Assembly (NCBI GenBank): GCA_018222965.1
Contig: JAAEZH010000007.1
Coordinates: 1 to 64,000 of the forward strand
Reading direction: 5' to 3'
DNA from: Bacteroidota bacterium
GTDB taxonomy: Bacteria; Bacteroidota; Bacteroidia; Chitinophagales; Saprospiraceae
DNA: 64,000 nucleotides
Each line of letters opens with the position of its first letter. The stretch's first letter is position 1. The translations under genes were made by a program, and so were the position numbers. This document shows, piece by piece, positions 1-8,845 of this stretch. Under the pieces are notes generated by a model that was not told the DNA's origin, made no database searches, and saw only the letters and a list, made by a program, of their open reading frames with translations.

Positions 1-132
1 TTCAATCGGTTTATATTTTTTGATACTTTGATCATCATTTTTGATTACCTGCAACACTTGTATATCTCCTCATTTTTCCCACAAATCCCACCTGGTTGTA
101 CCTGTAAACACACTGTCCATCCCAAAAACAGG

Positions 133-192
133 GTCAACGGAAAAAACGGCAAAAACGGCAAAAACGGGATCAACGGAAAAAACCATTCCACC
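133..192. repeat. 9-bp tandem repeat, AACGG class, copy 1
   Basis: Six 9-bp units of form NNNAACGGN run in strict phase from 133 to 186 and end in AACCATTCCACC. The same class, including the flank, recurs on the opposite strand at 3052-3137. The remainder of 1-195 shows nothing else that I can identify. The array lies just beyond the 3' end of the Smr-domain gene. Read as codons it would give Asn-Gly-X triplets, but the surrounding frame does not look like a gene. Confidence 0.8.
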
Positions 193-195
193 AAC

Positions 196-1209
196 CTAAA
201 AAACAACCTCCGTCGCTCCCCAGCCATACTTATGATGGTATTCATTTTTAAAGGTTTCTACATCGGGGTTGTTCATCAGTCTGGTAACGATCGCATTGCG
301 CAATTTTCCGGTACCAATACCGTGAATAACAAATACCCGATCTACACCCAGGCGGATAGCTTTTGCCAGAAACGTGTCGAATGAGCTAAGCTGATAGCGC
401 AGAATGTCCCGCGCATCCAGGCTTTTTGGTGATGGGTGGAGGGCCTCTATGTGCAGGTCGATTTCCGGAACGAAATGGGCAAACTCTTCGACGTCGTGAA
501 TGTCGTAACTGGAATAGTAGTTCGTTTCTTTTCGTTTTGCTTTTGGGACCACATTCTTTTTGGTGTAGCTCTTTAAGTCTTCCTTCTTTGCTCCGGGATC
601 TGGCTCCCTAAAGCTTTCAACAACGGGAAAGCAATGCATGATCCGGTTGATGATTGGAGCGGTTCTTCTGTTTTTAAAGAAGCTCTTCGGACGAAGTCTT
701 ACACTTTGGGATCTTTTTTTGCCGCTTCCGGCCTTATTGACAGGCCAACAATCAACTTCGTAATTAATGTGATCGCTCAATTGCGTTTTTAACAGTCTGT
801 CAATTTCTCTTACTTCACCGGGAGTTAGCTTTCCATGGCTGGATTTTACAGTACTCCCTTTTTGTTTTCTGGTGAAGGAATAAAGCACATCGAGTCGGGT
901 GTCATTGAGGAAGTACGCTTTGTAACTCATACCATCCTCCACTTCTTCAAAAGCCATTAGTAATCCTTCCGGTCGCAGGGAAAGAAATTGAGGCTCGGGA
1001 AGTGGAATTCTGTGCTCTTCCTGCTTTTCTGCTTCCTTTTTTTCGGGTTTCCGAACGCCCGGCTTTTCGAGGTCATCGACAGAGACAGGAATGCTCATAT
1101 CGTCCATCGGCAAGTATACCTCAACCATGTCATTGTCGAGGAATGCCTTAACAATGCCATGGTCGCCTGTATGGCTAATCCGAACCGGAGTGCCGATTGC
1201 AATAATCAT
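196..1209 (-). CDS. DUF2027 / Smr-domain protein
   Basis: This 337-residue cytoplasmic protein has a small SH3-like beta segment at the N terminus (residues 1-55), a DUF2027-type middle region, and a C-terminal Smr domain (about 250-337). The Smr hallmarks are visible as DLHIEAL, a variant of the LDLHG motif, and HGIGTGKLR. Smr domains, as in MutS2 and SmrB, bind or nick nucleic acid and in several proteins cleave mRNA at stalled ribosomes. No MutS ATPase part is present, so a role in DNA recombination or ribosome rescue is only an inference. The ATG at 1209 is the only sensible start. It is transcribed away from the methyltransferase gene at 1344. Confidence 0.85.
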   Translation of the reverse strand: MIIAIGTPVRISHTGDHGIVKAFLDNDMVEVYLPMDDMSIPVSVDDLEKPGVRKPEKKEAEKQEEHRIPLPEPQFLSLRPEGLLMAFEEVEDGMSYKAYFLNDTRLDVLYSFTRKQKGSTVKSSHGKLTPGEVREIDRLLKTQLSDHINYEVDCWPVNKAGSGKKRSQSVRLRPKSFFKNRRTAPIINRIMHCFPVVESFREPDPGAKKEDLKSYTKKNVVPKAKRKETNYYSSYDIHDVEEFAHFVPEIDLHIEALHPSPKSLDARDILRYQLSSFDTFLAKAIRLGVDRVFVIHGIGTGKLRNAIVTRLMNNPDVETFKNEYHHKYGWGATEVVF

Positions 1210-1343
1210 AGAATGCGAAGATAGATAATAAACGCTCCTCTGGTCAACTTCAAACAGATGGCTTGAGATAAACTATTTGATCCTCAACATTAACTGCCAA
1301 CTTTGGTTCTCGGTTTTTTGGCAAAAAGCCCGATCTTGGCGGC

Positions 1344-2000
1344 ATGAAATCATGGAGGTGGCGAATGGCTCAGCAAATGGAGCTCAGATGGTGGAAGCAT
1401 TATCTGAAGCAGAAGCCGCCATCTGATTATCTGGTCTGGAAACAAAAGTATTGGCTGGACTTTTTGGATCGCATACATTTTCCAAAACCCAAAGGGAAGA
1501 AAATCCTGGATGCGGGCTGTGGACCGGCAGGAATATTTACGGTCTTGTCGGATAATGAAGTTCGTGCCATTGATCCGCTCTTAAACAGTTATGAATCAGA
1601 TCTGGATCATTTTAATCCCAAGGACTGGCCCTGGGTGCGTTTTGAACAGGGAATGCTGGAGAATGGGAGAGGAGCCGGGTCGTTTGATGTGGTGTTTTGT
1701 CTGAATGCAATCAATCACGTTGCCAGGCTAGATCTGGCAATCGATCAACTGATGAATCATGTAAAACCCGGTGGTAAACTGATCCTTTCCAGTGATTTGC
1801 ACAATTTCTCCTGGCTTAAGAAGTTGTTTCGCCTGATTCCCGGCGATATATTGCATCCACAGCAGGACGGCTTATCCGACTATCTAAAGTTGCTCGATAA
1901 ACCCGGGTGGAAATGGGAAAAGCCCATACTTTTTAAGCGGGAAATGATCTTTTCCTACTATGTTTTTGTTGGGACAAAAGAACCTTCAATACAGCCATAA
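1344..2000 (+). CDS. Class I SAM-dependent methyltransferase
   Basis: The protein has 218 residues. SAM-binding motif I is clear as LDAGCGPAG near residue 55. An acidic motif II equivalent (RAIDPLL), FDVVFCLNAINHV (motif IV region) and KPGGKLILSSD (post-motif region) follow in normal order, so the Rossmann methyltransferase fold is complete. The substrate cannot be told from the sequence. The aromatic, basic N-terminal stretch (residues 8-35) is not typical of a named family that I recognise. An internal ATG at 1365 is a possible alternative start. It ends 10 bp before the ridA start and runs in the same direction, so the three genes to 3038 may be one transcript. Confidence 0.8.
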   Translation: MKSWRWRMAQQMELRWWKHYLKQKPPSDYLVWKQKYWLDFLDRIHFPKPKGKKILDAGCGPAGIFTVLSDNEVRAIDPLLNSYESDLDHFNPKDWPWVRFEQGMLENGRGAGSFDVVFCLNAINHVARLDLAIDQLMNHVKPGGKLILSSDLHNFSWLKKLFRLIPGDILHPQQDGLSDYLKLLDKPGWKWEKPILFKREMIFSYYVFVGTKEPSIQP

Positions 2001-2010
2001 GCAAATATTT

Positions 2011-2406
2011 ATGAGCACAAGAACAAACTACTCTTCCGGAACAAAGTGGGAGGATTTTGCCGGTTATTCCCGACTGGTTCGGATGGGCAATATCATTGAG
2101 GTAGCCGGAACCACCGCCGTGGAAAAAGGCGAAGTTCAGGCTGTCGGAGATGCCGCCGGACAAACCCGTATCATTCTCGAGAAAATCAGTTATTGGCTGG
2201 AAAAGGCCGGAGCTCGCCTGGAAGATGTGGTACGTACCCGCATGTATGTGGCCAATATCGATGATTGGGAAGCGGTGGCCCGCATCCACGGGGAATTTTT
2301 TGGGGATATCCGACCCGCCAGTACCCTGGTTGCAATAAATGGTTTGGTGGATAAAGAATTACTGGTAGAAATTGAAGCGACGGCTGTATTGCCGGAAAGT
2401 ACATGA
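2011..2406 (+). CDS. ridA: RidA family enamine/imine deaminase
   Basis: The 131-residue protein spans the whole YjgF/YER057c/UK114 fold. The conserved Arg (IRPASTLV) and the downstream Glu (LVEIEATAV) that line the RidA active-site cleft are both present. RidA proteins hydrolyse reactive 2-aminoacrylate and related imines formed by PLP enzymes. I place the start at the ATG at 2011; the open frame upstream, within the end of the methyltransferase gene, has no family similarity. The TGA stop overlaps the queE ATG in an ATGA junction, which indicates translational coupling with queE. Confidence 0.88.
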   Translation: MSTRTNYSSGTKWEDFAGYSRLVRMGNIIEVAGTTAVEKGEVQAVGDAAGQTRIILEKISYWLEKAGARLEDVVRTRMYVANIDDWEAVARIHGEFFGDIRPASTLVAINGLVDKELLVEIEATAVLPEST

Positions 2407-3038
2407 AAAAATATAAGGTCAAAGAAATATACTACACCCTGCAGGGCGAGGGAGCACATGCCGGTCGACCGGCCGTGTTTTGTCGGTTTACCGGATGTAA
2501 TTTGTGGAGTGGCAGGGAAGAAGACCGGCACAAAGCCATCTGTCAATTCTGCGATACGGAATTTGTCGGAACAGATGGTGTGGAAGGCGGGAAATATACG
2601 GCCTCCGAATTGGCTCAAAAAGTCATGTCCCTCTGGCCGGATGCAACAAGCGGCACACCCTACGTAGTTTGTACCGGAGGAGAACCCCTCTTGCAAATGG
2701 ACGATGCCCTCATCGATGCCTTTCACAAAGTTAATCTCGAAATCGGCGTTGAAACCAATGGAACCATCCATTCGCCGAAAGGCATAGACTGGGTCTGTGT
2801 AAGTCCCAAAGCGGGTTCCCAATTATTACAGACAAAAGGAAATGAACTAAAATTAGTCTACCCCCAACCAGCAGCGATGCCCGACCAGTTTGAAGATTTG
2901 GATTTCGAGCATTTCTACTTACAACCAATGGATGGTCCGCAAGCTCAAAAGAATACTCAACTGACGATTGACTATTGCCTGAAAAACCCAAAGTGGCGAT
3001 TGAGTTTGCAGACGCATAAGTATATTGGGATTGATTGA
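2403..3038 (+). CDS. queE: 7-carboxy-7-deazaguanine synthase QueE
   Basis: This radical-SAM enzyme converts 6-carboxytetrahydropterin to 7-carboxy-7-deazaguanine in queuosine and preQ1 synthesis. The substrate-side signature YYTLQGEG opens the protein. The cluster-binding cysteines appear as C-X14-C-X2-C (CNLW...CQFCDTEF), the expanded QueE variant, rather than the classical CX3CX2C. GGEPLLQMD is the radical-SAM glycine motif. Length (211 aa) is normal. It overlaps ridA by 4 bp. The queuosine gene queA lies far away at 44915, so the pathway is not clustered here. Confidence 0.93.
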   Translation: MKKYKVKEIYYTLQGEGAHAGRPAVFCRFTGCNLWSGREEDRHKAICQFCDTEFVGTDGVEGGKYTASELAQKVMSLWPDATSGTPYVVCTGGEPLLQMDDALIDAFHKVNLEIGVETNGTIHSPKGIDWVCVSPKAGSQLLQTKGNELKLVYPQPAAMPDQFEDLDFEHFYLQPMDGPQAQKNTQLTIDYCLKNPKWRLSLQTHKYIGID

Positions 3039-3051
3039 GGAGTGGTGGTGT

Positions 3052-3137
3052 AGGGGTGGAATGGTTTGTTCCGTTTGTTCCGTTAATTCCGTTGGTTCCG
3101 TTCTTCCCGTTGGTCCCGTTGGTCCCGTTCTTTCCGT
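3052..3137. repeat. 9-bp tandem repeat, AACGG class, copy 2
   Basis: Eight in-phase 9-bp units, NNNNNCCGT on the plus strand, run from 3066 to 3137 and are preceded by GGTGGAATGGTT. On the minus strand this reads AACGG-type units followed by AACCATTCCACC, the same arrangement as at 133-192. The array occupies the convergent gap between queE and the Dna2-like gene. One minus-strand frame reads collagen-like Gly-Pro-Thr, which I regard as a by-product of the 9-bp period. Confidence 0.82.
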
Positions 3138-3260
3138 TGGTACGTGGTACGAAAAAACCAAGGCGTCTAAGGATAAAGAATATTTGATCCGTATAACGCT
3201 CCTCTCTCTCCCCTTCAGTCTGCAAGCGGCCAGCTACCCTCCAGCGGTGGAGCCAATCAA

Positions 3261-3288
3261 TTAAAAATTAAAAACTAAAAATTATTAA
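3261..3288. repeat. Heptamer repeat (TTAAAAA)n
   Basis: Four degenerate 7-bp units (TTAAAAA, TTAAAAA, CTAAAAA, TTATTAA) abut the stop codon of the Dna2-like gene on the minus strand. It is one of several heptamer arrays in gene gaps of this window. Confidence 0.5.
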
Positions 3289-6200
3289 TTACCCCCCATC
3301 TCCATCAAAGCCCGATACGTTTGATTTTCAGAAAGCACCTCCGGATTGCCGAGGATCACAATTTGCTCGCGGGCACGGGTGAGGGCTACATTTAATTTTC
3401 GGTCGACGCCCTCATCGGAGAGGGAAACCAGCGATTGCAACTGATCTTCGGTATTAGTACAAAGGGAAATTAGAATAATATCCCGTGCACCTCCCTGATA
3501 ACGCTCCACCGTATCAATCGTAAATTGATCGGGATCGATATCTGATTCCCGCAGCAAAGACCGGATTAAAGCAATCTGTGCCCGGTAAGGGGTAATTACA
3601 CCAATCGAATCCGGTTTCAATTCGTAATCGCAGGTCTGAAACAGTTCCAGATATTCATGAATGAGTGTGCAGATGGCTTTTGCTTCTCCGGCATTTGTTT
3701 TTCCACTTTGCGCATTTTCTTCCAGGGCAACCGGAAAAAAGAGCAGCCGGCTTTTACTCAAACGCGATTCTTTTTGATCCACCCACTGCAGCGGAGCGAG
3801 TTGGCGTTTTCTAACCGGAATTTCTTCGGGTAAAATGTCCAGTAGTTTTTGATAGAAATGGACATTGGGAAATTGCATGATATCGGCATGCATACGTCCC
3901 TGATACCGCAATTGATCGTAACACCAGTCCCAGTCGTTCTTTATAGCCTGCAAATAGAGGCGCTCAAAGAGTGAATTGCGCATATTGGCCAGCCCGATTT
4001 CCTGTAGTTCCGCATCAACAACTTCCGATTGCTCCGGATTTTGCGTGACTACCGCCGGCAGTTGCTGGTGATCTCCAATAAGAATAAATCGTTTGAAATC
4101 GGGCAGCAAGCCAGTCAGCATAGGCTCCAGAATCTGCGAGGCTTCGTCGATAACGATGCGGTCGAAAGAAAGCAGCTGATGCAGCTCTCGTTTGCCGTAC
4201 CAGGAAGCGAGGGTACCGACATAGATCCGCTGGGTTTTCAGCTTTTCGATCAGGTCTTTCCGGGTATTGGTTTTACTGATTTTTTCTTCGAGCAATTGCG
4301 GCCGGTAATCCGGTGCACAGGAATATCTCGATCCTACCCGGGTGTACATTTCCCGCATGCCATCCTGAATGGATTCGATGGCAGAACAGATTTCATCGAC
4401 TGCCCGATTGGTGTAAGCCAGCAGGAGAATACGTTCTTCGGTATGCTCAAAAAGATAGCGCACCAACTCCCGGATCATGACAGACGTCTTTCCGGTGCCG
4501 GGCGGACCCCAGAGCAGAAAATAATCGGGGGCTGCAATCATTCTGGAAAGGATGCGCGCCTGATCAGCGGTCATCCCAAGGCTTTGAACCCTTGGCACAG
4601 CAGCCGGCTTGTCGGGGGCTTTTCGGGCCAGCAGCCGGTTGCGTTGGGCTGGTTTTGCTTCCGCGAAAGCAAATAAAGAGCGATACATACCCGTGAAGCT
4701 GCTGTCGATCAGGTCGGGCTCCAACGTCCAGTGTTCAAATTCGTGAAAGATCTTTGGGTTGAAAACCCGGGACCGCAGGCGAACTTCCAGGAAGTCGGAT
4801 TGGATTTCGAGAATGATGCACTTAAATAATTGATTGCGCAGCGGGTGTTTGCCCCCGGGATACAATACACCAATATCGCCCGTTCTGAAATTGGCGAGGG
4901 CGCTTTTTTTATCCGCCTTTCGGCGAAATTTAAGTCGTGGTTCCTCCTGATCTGCATTGTTCTCCAACAGCTCCAGGTGCCTGAGTATGGAAAAGGATTG
5001 TTCTTTTTCCTCAATACCGTTGAGCCATAATCCCGCCTGTCCGTTGACACCTTCTATTTCGTCATTGCCCGTTTTGGCCAGCCGATGTTCGCGGGCAATA
5101 AAGCCGCTGAATGCCAGGAAGTACTTTTTTTCGATGGGAGCAAGGCTGTTGAAGGTGCCTTCAAATCGCAAAAGGTCTCTTTCTGCGAATCCGGAAAAAT
5201 GAGTGAGGTAGCGTTTGCTTAAATGCTTGAAAAGTACGGCAGCCGAGCTTTCCAGCAGCGGTTGTTCCGGATCGTTGGCAAAGGTGTTGGCCAGCCTTCT
5301 TTCCAGGCTGATGAGATTGTTTCGCACCTCCAGAGCTTCGTATTGCTGGGCTACTGCGCGGGGTGCATACCGCAGCGGACTGAGCTGTTGCCCGGAGTAC
5401 AAAATGTATTTTTTCGGATCGGTCTTTTCACCAAAGGCGGAGCGGATCAGCAGGTCGTAGAGCAGGGTTTGAACATAGTGATTATCAGATAAACCGTAGG
5501 TGTTGGCCCGGAAAGGTTTTCCGCTTTTTAGTTCTACGATGACGCTGTTTTCGGCGCTTTTGTAGAATACATCCAACCGTCCCTGCAGGCCGTAATCCAT
5601 GGATAGAAAAGTGGGCTCCAGCGAGCATTCCTCGGGCATGATGCCCTCTGCCTTAAATCCCTTTGCAGCCATTTCCCGCAAGGTTTGATAGTGCCTTACG
5701 GCCCAGTTTCGGATTTCCAGTATTTCCTTGTCCGGGAGTAAGCTGAATCCGATGGGATTGAGCCGAAACACCCGGGGCATGAGTTCATTAAAGGAAGCTT
5801 CCGGACGAGCCATCAATTCATCCAGAAAGAAATTGGCCAGGTGCCCCGTAAGCAGGTATTTATTGGTGCTGATCGGCAGGTATTTGTGCAATAGGTACAG
5901 GGCCGGGTCTGTGCGTTTGTCTTTAAAACATTCGGCGACAGCCGTCACATCCACCAAAAAATCCGGTTCCAGAATGAATGCAGCCGGACGATGGATGCCC
6001 TCCTGATCAATTTCGACATCCAGGAGTTGCAGGGATACCGGGAAGGAAAAGCTGCGTCCGATCTCCCGGATGTTTTTATTGAACAGCTCGTTGCGATCCG
6101 ACAAATTGTAGCGAATCTGTATGCGTTTGTTTTGATCCGTATCCGGGATGCCGATCAACTCGTTTTGAGATTCGTTTTTTTCCAGAATGACCACCCGGAG

Positions 6201-6659
6201 GTGTTTTTGGAAGGAAACGATATTGTCCGGACGGCGGGAAGAGGAGAGGGTTTGCTTCCAGTGATCCGGCGCATCGGCAGGAAAGGGTTGATCGTAAAAC
6301 TTTTGGATGCTTTTCGCGAAAGCGGCAGCAAGCTGTTGCAAAGCTTCCGGCAAACGGGCTTCTTCCCGGTTGGGTTTCTGAATCCAGCGTCGCCAGCGAT
6401 GGAGGTACTGTTGTAAAGGACGTTCAAACTGATAGCGCTGAAAGCCGTATGCCATGCGGGCAAAGAGCGTACTGAAATAGAGCCGGTCGCCCTGGGTGCG
6501 TTCCAGGAGCATTTTCCTAAACAGATTAAACAGGCTTACCGCCTGCTCACCGGATTCCAGGTCTGTAGCTTCAATTTTTTTGAGTTCCCGATAAAACCAG
6601 GCAGCAATCGCTTCTTCCTTCATAATCATTGGCGTTTTGCGGAGCCTACTCGCAAACAT
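3285..6659 (-). CDS. Dna2-like RecB-type nuclease / SF1 helicase
   Basis: This large 1124-residue protein combines two modules. Residues about 340-420 form a PD-(D/E)XK RecB-like nuclease, with GRLDVFY, VIVELKSGKP and the QxxxY motif QTLLY. Residues about 700-1124 form a superfamily 1B helicase: Walker A GPPGTGKT near 719, motif II DEAS near 838, GDHQQLPAV (motif III) and VALTRAREQ (motif VI). The order nuclease then helicase is that of eukaryotic Dna2. I do not see the cysteine cluster that holds the Fe-S centre in Dna2. It probably processes DNA ends or flaps. The first 300 residues are unassigned. ATG codons at 6659, 6629 and 6623 are all possible starts; the one at 6623 gives a cleaner N terminus. 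It stands alone as a transcription unit. Confidence 0.85.
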   Translation of the reverse strand: MFASRLRKTPMIMKEEAIAAWFYRELKKIEATDLESGEQAVSLFNLFRKMLLERTQGDRLYFSTLFARMAYGFQRYQFERPLQQYLHRWRRWIQKPNREEARLPEALQQLAAAFAKSIQKFYDQPFPADAPDHWKQTLSSSRRPDNIVSFQKHLRVVILEKNESQNELIGIPDTDQNKRIQIRYNLSDRNELFNKNIREIGRSFSFPVSLQLLDVEIDQEGIHRPAAFILEPDFLVDVTAVAECFKDKRTDPALYLLHKYLPISTNKYLLTGHLANFFLDELMARPEASFNELMPRVFRLNPIGFSLLPDKEILEIRNWAVRHYQTLREMAAKGFKAEGIMPEECSLEPTFLSMDYGLQGRLDVFYKSAENSVIVELKSGKPFRANTYGLSDNHYVQTLLYDLLIRSAFGEKTDPKKYILYSGQQLSPLRYAPRAVAQQYEALEVRNNLISLERRLANTFANDPEQPLLESSAAVLFKHLSKRYLTHFSGFAERDLLRFEGTFNSLAPIEKKYFLAFSGFIAREHRLAKTGNDEIEGVNGQAGLWLNGIEEKEQSFSILRHLELLENNADQEEPRLKFRRKADKKSALANFRTGDIGVLYPGGKHPLRNQLFKCIILEIQSDFLEVRLRSRVFNPKIFHEFEHWTLEPDLIDSSFTGMYRSLFAFAEAKPAQRNRLLARKAPDKPAAVPRVQSLGMTADQARILSRMIAAPDYFLLWGPPGTGKTSVMIRELVRYLFEHTEERILLLAYTNRAVDEICSAIESIQDGMREMYTRVGSRYSCAPDYRPQLLEEKISKTNTRKDLIEKLKTQRIYVGTLASWYGKRELHQLLSFDRIVIDEASQILEPMLTGLLPDFKRFILIGDHQQLPAVVTQNPEQSEVVDAELQEIGLANMRNSLFERLYLQAIKNDWDWCYDQLRYQGRMHADIMQFPNVHFYQKLLDILPEEIPVRKRQLAPLQWVDQKESRLSKSRLLFFPVALEENAQSGKTNAGEAKAICTLIHEYLELFQTCDYELKPDSIGVITPYRAQIALIRSLLRESDIDPDQFTIDTVERYQGGARDIILISLCTNTEDQLQSLVSLSDEGVDRKLNVALTRAREQIVILGNPEVLSENQTYRALMEMGGN

Positions 6660-6783
6660 AAGGTCTCAAACTCGCATTTGGAGAACCTGTGGGCAGAAAA
6701 GCATGAACCATTTTAGAAAAGTACTGTTTCCCTATTAATAATTGTGTTTCCCAAAAAATGCAAAAGATTTTGGTCTGAATGTT

Positions 6784-6791
6784 TACCTTTG
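6784..6791 (+). promoter_or_regulatory. Probable -7 promoter element TACCTTTG
   Basis: TACCTTTG fits the Bacteroidota -7 consensus TAnnTTTG and lies 23 bp before the ATG at 6815. No good TTG -33 box is seen at the expected distance. Confidence 0.45.
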
Positions 6792-6814
6792 ACCGATATT
6801 ATTAATTGAATGTT

Positions 6815-7243
6815 ATGAGTAAGCCGGAAGCTTCAAATCTGATTATCTACCGCCAACGTGAAAACGGACTGGAGGTGTTTCTGATGAAATCTGACGATTC
6901 TGTTTGGCAATTGCCGAAAGGAACGCTGGAAGCTATTGCCCCTGAAGCACTCGCTGCAGGGGATGGTGTGATTGAGTTGGATCCCGTTGAGCAGGAAGGT
7001 ATTTTTGAGCAGGCCTACGCGGTTGAAGGCGACTGGCATGACATTCCCTCTATGAAATCCATCATCCGTCACGATGTGCGGTACATGAAGGACACGATCA
7101 AGCAGATGGTTCCCGATATGATGGAGAAAGGGGCTTTTGTTGCTGTAAAAGAGGCCTTCAAAAAGGTACTTCCACATCAATACAGCCAGCTGAAGGAACT
7201 CAAAGAAATTCTGATCGACCGGAACTTGACGAAGTATATGTAG
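6815..7243 (+). CDS. Nudix-fold-like protein lacking the Nudix box
   Basis: The 142-residue protein begins like a Nudix hydrolase: LIIYRQRENGLEVFLMKS followed by WQLPKGTLE. The catalytic Nudix box (GX5EX7REUXEEXGU) that should come next is absent; instead there is an Ala/Asp-rich segment and then HDIPSMKSI. The C-terminal half is helical, with basic residues. I infer a Nudix-derived protein without pyrophosphohydrolase activity, perhaps a binding protein, but an unrelated fold with a similar beginning is possible. The ATG at 6815 is preferred over the upstream TTG. It converges with the helical protein at 7244, with no gap between the stop codons. Confidence 0.6.
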   Translation: MSKPEASNLIIYRQRENGLEVFLMKSDDSVWQLPKGTLEAIAPEALAAGDGVIELDPVEQEGIFEQAYAVEGDWHDIPSMKSIIRHDVRYMKDTIKQMVPDMMEKGAFVAVKEAFKKVLPHQYSQLKELKEILIDRNLTKYM

Positions 7244-8650
7244 TCAGAGAATCTGGTCCAGTAACCACTCTTTTTCCGTTAGTATTTCCTCTTTTTTTAT
7301 TTGTGCTGCCAATTGCTCTTTGGCCTCTTTATCGTAGATATTGAGGTAAATCAGCTTTTTGGAGTATTTCAGTATGTTGAGGTAATTGGTGCGGTGGTAC
7401 CCAATCACCTTATTTCTACGTATAAATTTATTCATGGCATTCAGGTGGGCCATCAACAAGTCGGTTTCATCCTGGTGGAAGTAGATCTTCAGACTAATGG
7501 TTTTGGCAGCCAGGTTTAGAAGCAGATCCGAGAAGTTGGCCTGGATCAGGCGTTCCTGAGCCGAGTCATACTGGCTGGTTTCAAATTCCAGGCGAGCCAG
7601 ATTGTATTGATAAGAAGCTTCGCGGTAAGCGGGTTCTACGTATTCTATCCACTTTTCTATAAAATCCTCGACCCATTCAAATTGGCGGGCTTGTAATCCG
7701 GTAGCGACAATATTGTGATAGCTGAAGCGGGACAACTGGCCGTTTTGCAGCAGTATTTTCTGATCCAGTCCGGCCTGGTATAATTCCAGTAATTCAGCGA
7801 AGAATTGCCGGTTGCCGTCGTTTACCTGTCGAACGCAAAAGTTAATGGCGATCAGGAATAACTCCCTGATTTCATTGCGGGCAAAAACCGGTGCCTGAGC
7901 TATAAGCTGGTGTTTAAATAAATCGAAATGTTCCTGGCCCTGCTGGTCTCCGGATAGTTGAAATCCGTGATAGTAAATGCCGATTGCCGGAATATTCAAT
8001 AATCCTTTCGCCTCAATTTTAGATAAGAAGTCTGTTTCCAGCCGGTTTATTTCGGCTTCCTCAACCCGGTATACAGCCCGGTGCGCAGCCAAGAGGCACA
8101 GTTGCCGCAATTTTCGGCTGTAATAAGCCAGGTCGGTCAGCTCCATCAACTCATTCAGGGAAAGTTTGCCGCTGGGGCGTTCGCTAACCTGTAATTGGTA
8201 TTTTTCCCAGAGGAGGTCTCTTTTTTGTTCCAGGTAGTTCGTATCTCTCCGCCGTCTTTTTTCCCTTTCTTTGTCCAGCTTTTTCAGGAGACCGGACTGC
8301 AGATCCAATAAGTTTTTTCGTTGAAACTGATCCAGGAGGTATTGCCCCTGGCTGCCGGGATCCTGTTCCAGTCTTTCAATGATCAGGAATTTCTCCAGGT
8401 GCTTCAGCAAATAGCTTTTTAGCAGATGGAAGTCCCTGTCTTTATAGGCTTTCGCCGAATAAATGTATTTGAAGGCCGCTTTTTTTTGGAGCGCCGGACT
8501 TTGCTTTTTCAGGTGCTTTTGGAGGTAGTCCCATAGCTTCTTTACGTCCTCCCTTTTATTGAAATAAGGCGAATCGAGGTATTTTCGGAAGGCCAATCGC
8601 TCTTTTTTATCAAGAGAGCGGGCGATTTTGAGGATTTTGGAGTTGTTCAA
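7244..8650 (-). CDS. Conserved all-helical protein, unknown function
   Basis: The 468 residues are almost entirely predicted helix, rich in Leu, Lys, Glu, Gln and Tyr, with no signal peptide and no membrane segment. The N terminus (LDKKERLAFRKYLDSPYFNKRE) resembles a family of 450-500-residue hypothetical proteins that I associate with Saprospiria genomes, usually in several copies. Segments such as YQYNLARLEFETSQYDSAQERL suggest TPR-like hairpins. A Lys/Arg-rich coiled-coil stretch lies near residues 120-150. No catalytic motif is visible and I do not assign a function. It is transcribed divergently from the secreted protein at 8846. Confidence 0.7.
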   Translation of the reverse strand: MNNSKILKIARSLDKKERLAFRKYLDSPYFNKREDVKKLWDYLQKHLKKQSPALQKKAAFKYIYSAKAYKDRDFHLLKSYLLKHLEKFLIIERLEQDPGSQGQYLLDQFQRKNLLDLQSGLLKKLDKEREKRRRRDTNYLEQKRDLLWEKYQLQVSERPSGKLSLNELMELTDLAYYSRKLRQLCLLAAHRAVYRVEEAEINRLETDFLSKIEAKGLLNIPAIGIYYHGFQLSGDQQGQEHFDLFKHQLIAQAPVFARNEIRELFLIAINFCVRQVNDGNRQFFAELLELYQAGLDQKILLQNGQLSRFSYHNIVATGLQARQFEWVEDFIEKWIEYVEPAYREASYQYNLARLEFETSQYDSAQERLIQANFSDLLLNLAAKTISLKIYFHQDETDLLMAHLNAMNKFIRRNKVIGYHRTNYLNILKYSKKLIYLNIYDKEAKEQLAAQIKKEEILTEKEWLLDQIL

Positions 8651-8845
8651 TTATCTATAATTTTTGATATTAAATAATTGATTGTCAGTAATAAGTGTAA
8701 TTATTGGAGATAAAAAATATCTATAAATATAAAGATTTGTGCTTGTTTTCAGCATGGGGAGTTGCCACTTTTGTACAGTCGAAAGAAACCATTTACAAAA
8801 GCTGATAATTACGATCCTATGAATAAGCTAAACCTGTGTAATCCC

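Noticed and set aside
28-384. Plus-strand frame with Asn-Gly-Lys repeats
   Set aside because: It runs through the 9-bp repeat and then antisense through the Smr-domain gene; the tripeptide pattern is a by-product of the 9-bp period.
2731-3225. Minus-strand frames with Asn-Gly-Thr or Gly-Pro-Thr (collagen-like) repeats
   Set aside because: They are antisense to queE and cross the 9-bp array; no start context or conserved domain supports a collagen-like protein.
4029-4676. 215-codon plus-strand frame
   Set aside because: Antisense to the helicase motifs of the Dna2-like gene; composition is not protein-like.
3285-6659. Defence island around the Dna2-like gene
   Set aside because: Neighbours are housekeeping genes (queE, Nudix-like) and no methylase, toxin, reverse transcriptase or other defence gene is present.
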